DNA from: Bacillota bacterium
GTDB lineage: Bacteria > Bacillota > Clostridia > Acetivibrionales > DTU013
Length of the DNA: 64,000 nucleotides
Assembly: GCA_023411575.1 (NCBI GenBank)
Contig: JAEYOP010000030.1
Span: 1 to 64,000, forward strand
Reading direction: 5' to 3'
A program made the position numbers and the translations under genes. Of the stretch, positions 61,550-64,000 are shown piece by piece; the first letter of the stretch is position 1, and each line of letters opens with the position of its first letter. The notes beneath the pieces are model-generated. The model was not told where the DNA came from. It ran no database searches and saw only the letters and a program-made list of their open reading frames with translations.

Positions 61550-62914
61550 ATGGCTTTTGATTTAATCGTAATCGGCGGCGGGCCGGCAGGATATCTGGCG
61601 GCGGAAAGAGCGGGACACGCGGGACTGAATACGCTGCTGATCGAAAAAAGGTTCGTCGGAGGCGTTTGCCTGAATGAGGGCTGTATCCCTTCCAAGGCGC
61701 TGCTTTATTCCGCAAAGCTCTATGACGGCGCAACCCATGGGGAAAAGTACGGCATAACAGTCGAAAAGGCTTCATTGAATCATGAAGTGGTAGTCAACCG
61801 CAAGAACAAGGTGGTCAACACGCTTGTAACGGGCGTTAAGGCGAAGCTGAAAAAGAACAAAGTCACCCTGGTGGAAGGGTTTGCACAGATATCCGGCCGC
61901 GGCGCCGAAGGCTATGAAATAAAGGTAGGCGATACGGTATACAGCGGCAAGCGGCTGCTGATCGCTTCCGGCTCCGTACCGGTCGTTCCCCCGATCCCGG
62001 GCGTCAAGGAAGGCATGGAAAAGGGCACTGTCCTGACCAACAGGGAAATCCTGGACCTGAAGACCGTACCGGCTTCCCTCGTCATCGTGGGTGGAGGCGT
62101 CATCGGATTGGAAATGGCCTCGTATTTCAACTCCGCAGGAAGCAAGGTAACCGTAATCGAAATGCTGGACCACATTGCAGGACCGACGGACCGTGAAATA
62201 TCGGAAATTCTTTTAAAGAATTACCAGAAAAAAGGCGTTGAATTCAAGCTCGGCGCAAAGGTTACGGAAGTAAAGGACGGCTCCGTCGTATATGAATTGG
62301 AAGGCAAGAGCTATTCTGTTCCGGCGGAGAAGATTCTCATGAGCATCGGAAGAAGAGCAGCTACGGAAGGACTCGGACTGGAAAAGCTGGACGTCGAAAC
62401 CGAGCGCGGCAGGATCAAGACAGATGAGAAGGGAAAGACCAATGTTCCCGAGGTTTACGCGGCGGGCGATGTCAACGGGGTTTCCATGCTGGCGCATACC
62501 GCTTACCGGGAGGCTGAGGTAGTCATAAACAATATCCTGGGCAAAAAGGACATTATGCGCTACAACGCGATTCCGTCCGTGATCTATACCAATCCCGAAG
62601 TGGCCGGAGTCGGCGAAACCGAAGAAACGGCAAAGCAAAAAGGGATCGAATATGAAGCGGTCAAGCTGTCCATGATGTACAGCGGCCGGTACGTTGCCGA
62701 GAACGAAGGCGGGGACGGAATCTGCAAGGTGCTGATCGACAAGAAGCACCGCAAGGTCATCGGGGTGCACATGATCGGGAATTATTCCTCCGAAATCATC
62801 TACGGCGCGGGTCTGATGATTGAAACGGAAATGCGGGTGGAGGACGTGAAGGAGCTTGTATTCCCGCATCCGACCGTATGCGAAGTGATCCGCGAAGCTA
62901 TTTTTGAATTTTAA
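61550..62914 (+). CDS. lpdA: dihydrolipoamide dehydrogenase (E3)
   Basis: This 454-residue FAD/NAD oxidoreductase has GGGPAGYLAAERA, the redox pair C40-x4-C45 in GGVCLNEGCIPSK, and the C-terminal His-Glu motif in HPTVCEVIREA. It reoxidises the E2 lipoyl group with NAD. The start is ATG 61550 after GAGGTG; the longer frame uses a GTG. There is no lipoyl domain on its N-terminus. Confidence 0.95.
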   Translation: MAFDLIVIGGGPAGYLAAERAGHAGLNTLLIEKRFVGGVCLNEGCIPSKALLYSAKLYDGATHGEKYGITVEKASLNHEVVVNRKNKVVNTLVTGVKAKLKKNKVTLVEGFAQISGRGAEGYEIKVGDTVYSGKRLLIASGSVPVVPPIPGVKEGMEKGTVLTNREILDLKTVPASLVIVGGGVIGLEMASYFNSAGSKVTVIEMLDHIAGPTDREISEILLKNYQKKGVEFKLGAKVTEVKDGSVVYELEGKSYSVPAEKILMSIGRRAATEGLGLEKLDVETERGRIKTDEKGKTNVPEVYAAGDVNGVSMLAHTAYREAEVVINNILGKKDIMRYNAIPSVIYTNPEVAGVGETEETAKQKGIEYEAVKLSMMYSGRYVAENEGGDGICKVLIDKKHRKVIGVHMIGNYSSEIIYGAGLMIETEMRVEDVKELVFPHPTVCEVIREAIFEF

Positions 62915-62952
62915 GGGATTTTAATTTATTTATAGGAATCGAGGTAATCAAA

Positions 62953-64000
62953 ATGCCAAAATCACAGTTCATTGATCCGATTGAGGCCAGGAAAAGCGGC
63001 TGGATCAAGTTTAACGACATTCCGGTAAACCAGTACGGCAAGACCATCCAGGAAGAGAAGAAGAACTTCTCGAAGGCGGATTTCCTGAGAATCTACAGAG
63101 ATATGGCCATCATCCGGGAATTTGAGTCCATGCTGACCTCCATCAAGACCACCAACGAATATAACGGCATCCAGTACAACCATCCCGGACCGGCCCACCT
63201 TTCCCTCGGGCAGGAGGCTTCCTCCGTAGGACAGGCTTATATCCTGGACAAGGACGACTATATATTCGGTTCCCACCGAAGCCACGGCGAAATCCTGGCA
63301 AAAGGGCTGTCCGCCATTGAGAAGCTCAGCGACAAGGAGCTGCTCGAAATCATGGAAGGCTTCTTCGGCGGCTCCATTCTCCGGGCGGTGGAAGGAAAGC
63401 AGAAGGATAAGAACAATGTAAAGGAACTGGCCGTGGATTTCCTGATTTATGGAACGCTGGCCGAAATCTTTGCGCGGGAAACGGGCTTCCATAAAGGACT
63501 GGGCGGTTCCATGCACGCCTTCTTCACCCCGTTCGGCATCTACCCCAATAACGCTATCGTAGGCGGCTCCGGCGACATTTCCGTCGGCGCGGCATTGTAT
63601 AAGAAGATCAACCAGAAGAAGGGCATCGTCATCGCCAATATCGGCGACGCTTCCATGGGCTGCGGCCCTGTCTGGGAAGGCATCTGCCTGGCGACGATGG
63701 ACCAGTACAAGAAGCTCTGGGAAGGCGAACACCGGGGCGGACTCCCGCTCATCATCAATTTCTTCAACAACCAGTACGGCATGGGCGGCCAGACCCGCGG
63801 CGAGACCATGGGCTACGACCTGCTGGCCAGGATCGGCGCAGGGGTGAACCCGGAGCAGATGCACGCCGAAAGGATCGACGGTTACAATCCGCTGGCCGTG
63901 ATCGACGCCATGAAGCGCAAAAAGAAGATCCTGGAAGAAAAGAACGGACCGGTCCTTCTCGATACCCTGACCTACCGGTTCACGGGGCATTCTCCCTCCG
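62953..64000 (+). CDS. thiamine-diphosphate 2-oxoacid dehydrogenase E1, cut by the window end
   Basis: The visible 349 residues have the E1-alpha fold. GSHRSHGEILAKGL and FHKGLGGSMHAFF precede the thiamine-diphosphate motif, which starts with GDASMGCGPVWEG (about residue 231) and ends with NNQYG. It decarboxylates a 2-oxoacid (or acetoin) and acylates E2. GAGGTAATC precedes the ATG. The frame is still open at base 64000, so whether it continues into a fused E1-beta domain cannot be seen. The first 40 residues before the usual E1-alpha start are an extension. Confidence 0.9.
   Translation, partial: MPKSQFIDPIEARKSGWIKFNDIPVNQYGKTIQEEKKNFSKADFLRIYRDMAIIREFESMLTSIKTTNEYNGIQYNHPGPAHLSLGQEASSVGQAYILDKDDYIFGSHRSHGEILAKGLSAIEKLSDKELLEIMEGFFGGSILRAVEGKQKDKNNVKELAVDFLIYGTLAEIFARETGFHKGLGGSMHAFFTPFGIYPNNAIVGGSGDISVGAALYKKINQKKGIVIANIGDASMGCGPVWEGICLATMDQYKKLWEGEHRGGLPLIINFFNNQYGMGGQTRGETMGYDLLARIGAGVNPEQMHAERIDGYNPLAVIDAMKRKKKILEEKNGPVLLDTLTYRFTGHSPS

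Overview
This is a roughly 55% GC window of a Gram-positive genome of the Clostridia type. The evidence is strong AGGAGG-type ribosome sites before almost every gene, two YesM/YesN two-component pairs, CUT1 sugar transporters, Firmicute-type lipoproteins, a SpoVB/MurJ-type flippase, an oxygen-sensitive iron-sulfur L-serine dehydratase and a small ferredoxin. The species cannot be named. No rRNA, tRNA, CRISPR array, prophage or complete insertion sequence was seen.

Layout. 1-4.9 kb: a small unknown gene, a zeta-toxin-like P-loop gene and a YesM/YesN pair, all on the minus strand. 5.1-9.0 kb: a PA14-type GH3 glycosidase and a GH130 phosphorylase, divergent from YesM. 9.0-14.5 kb: a pentapeptide protein, a KimA/KUP-like potassium transporter and, divergently, a histidine kinase with a receiver-TPR regulator. 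14.6-16.5 kb: a frameshifted Rpn nuclease gene and a DUF2089/membrane-protein pair. 16.6-26.3 kb: a cell-wall island with an ATP-grasp amino-acid ligase, FemX-type transferase, flippase, DacA carboxypeptidase, a CapA-VanX fusion and a MurE-like ligase. 26.3-37.6 kb: an AraC regulator, ThuA and Gfo/Idh proteins, and a sugar ABC transporter with two binding proteins and its own YesM/YesN. 37.6-38.4 kb: a gene-free stretch full of repeats. 38.4-40.5 kb: LysR and GAPDH. 40.8-47.0 kb: a thiol/persulfide island (CsoR-type repressor, TlpA, CcdA, glutaredoxin, arginine-deiminase-like protein, four-domain CoA-disulfide reductase fusion, ferredoxin). 47.2-49.7 kb: zinc-ribbon membrane protein, diguanylate cyclase, esterase. 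50.0-55.5 kb: a CMD-family protein, a mycofactocin-type SDR, a polar amino-acid ABC transporter and L-serine dehydratase in one operon. 55.4-64 kb: DeoR, PHP and SrlD-like genes divergent from a SorE-like dehydrogenase followed by E2, E3 and a cut-off E1 of a 2-oxoacid dehydrogenase.

How it fits together. The most coherent new signal is a regulon in 40.7-46.8 kb: three perfect 19-bp operators of the form TATACCC-N5-GGGTATA and one degenerate site lie on the promoters of the CsoR-like gene, ccdA-tlpA, the glutaredoxin and the ferredoxin/CoA-disulfide-reductase pair, and all the target genes handle thiols or sulfane sulfur rather than copper. The cell-wall island carries the parts for a branched interpeptide bridge together with a dipeptidase fusion and a MurE-like enzyme lacking the DAP motif. 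The 55-64 kb block looks like sorbose/sorbitol phosphate catabolism joined to a 2-oxoacid dehydrogenase, with three similar repeats on its divergent promoters. A 157-bp inverted-repeat element resembling a MITE sits inside the ABC/YesMN operon.
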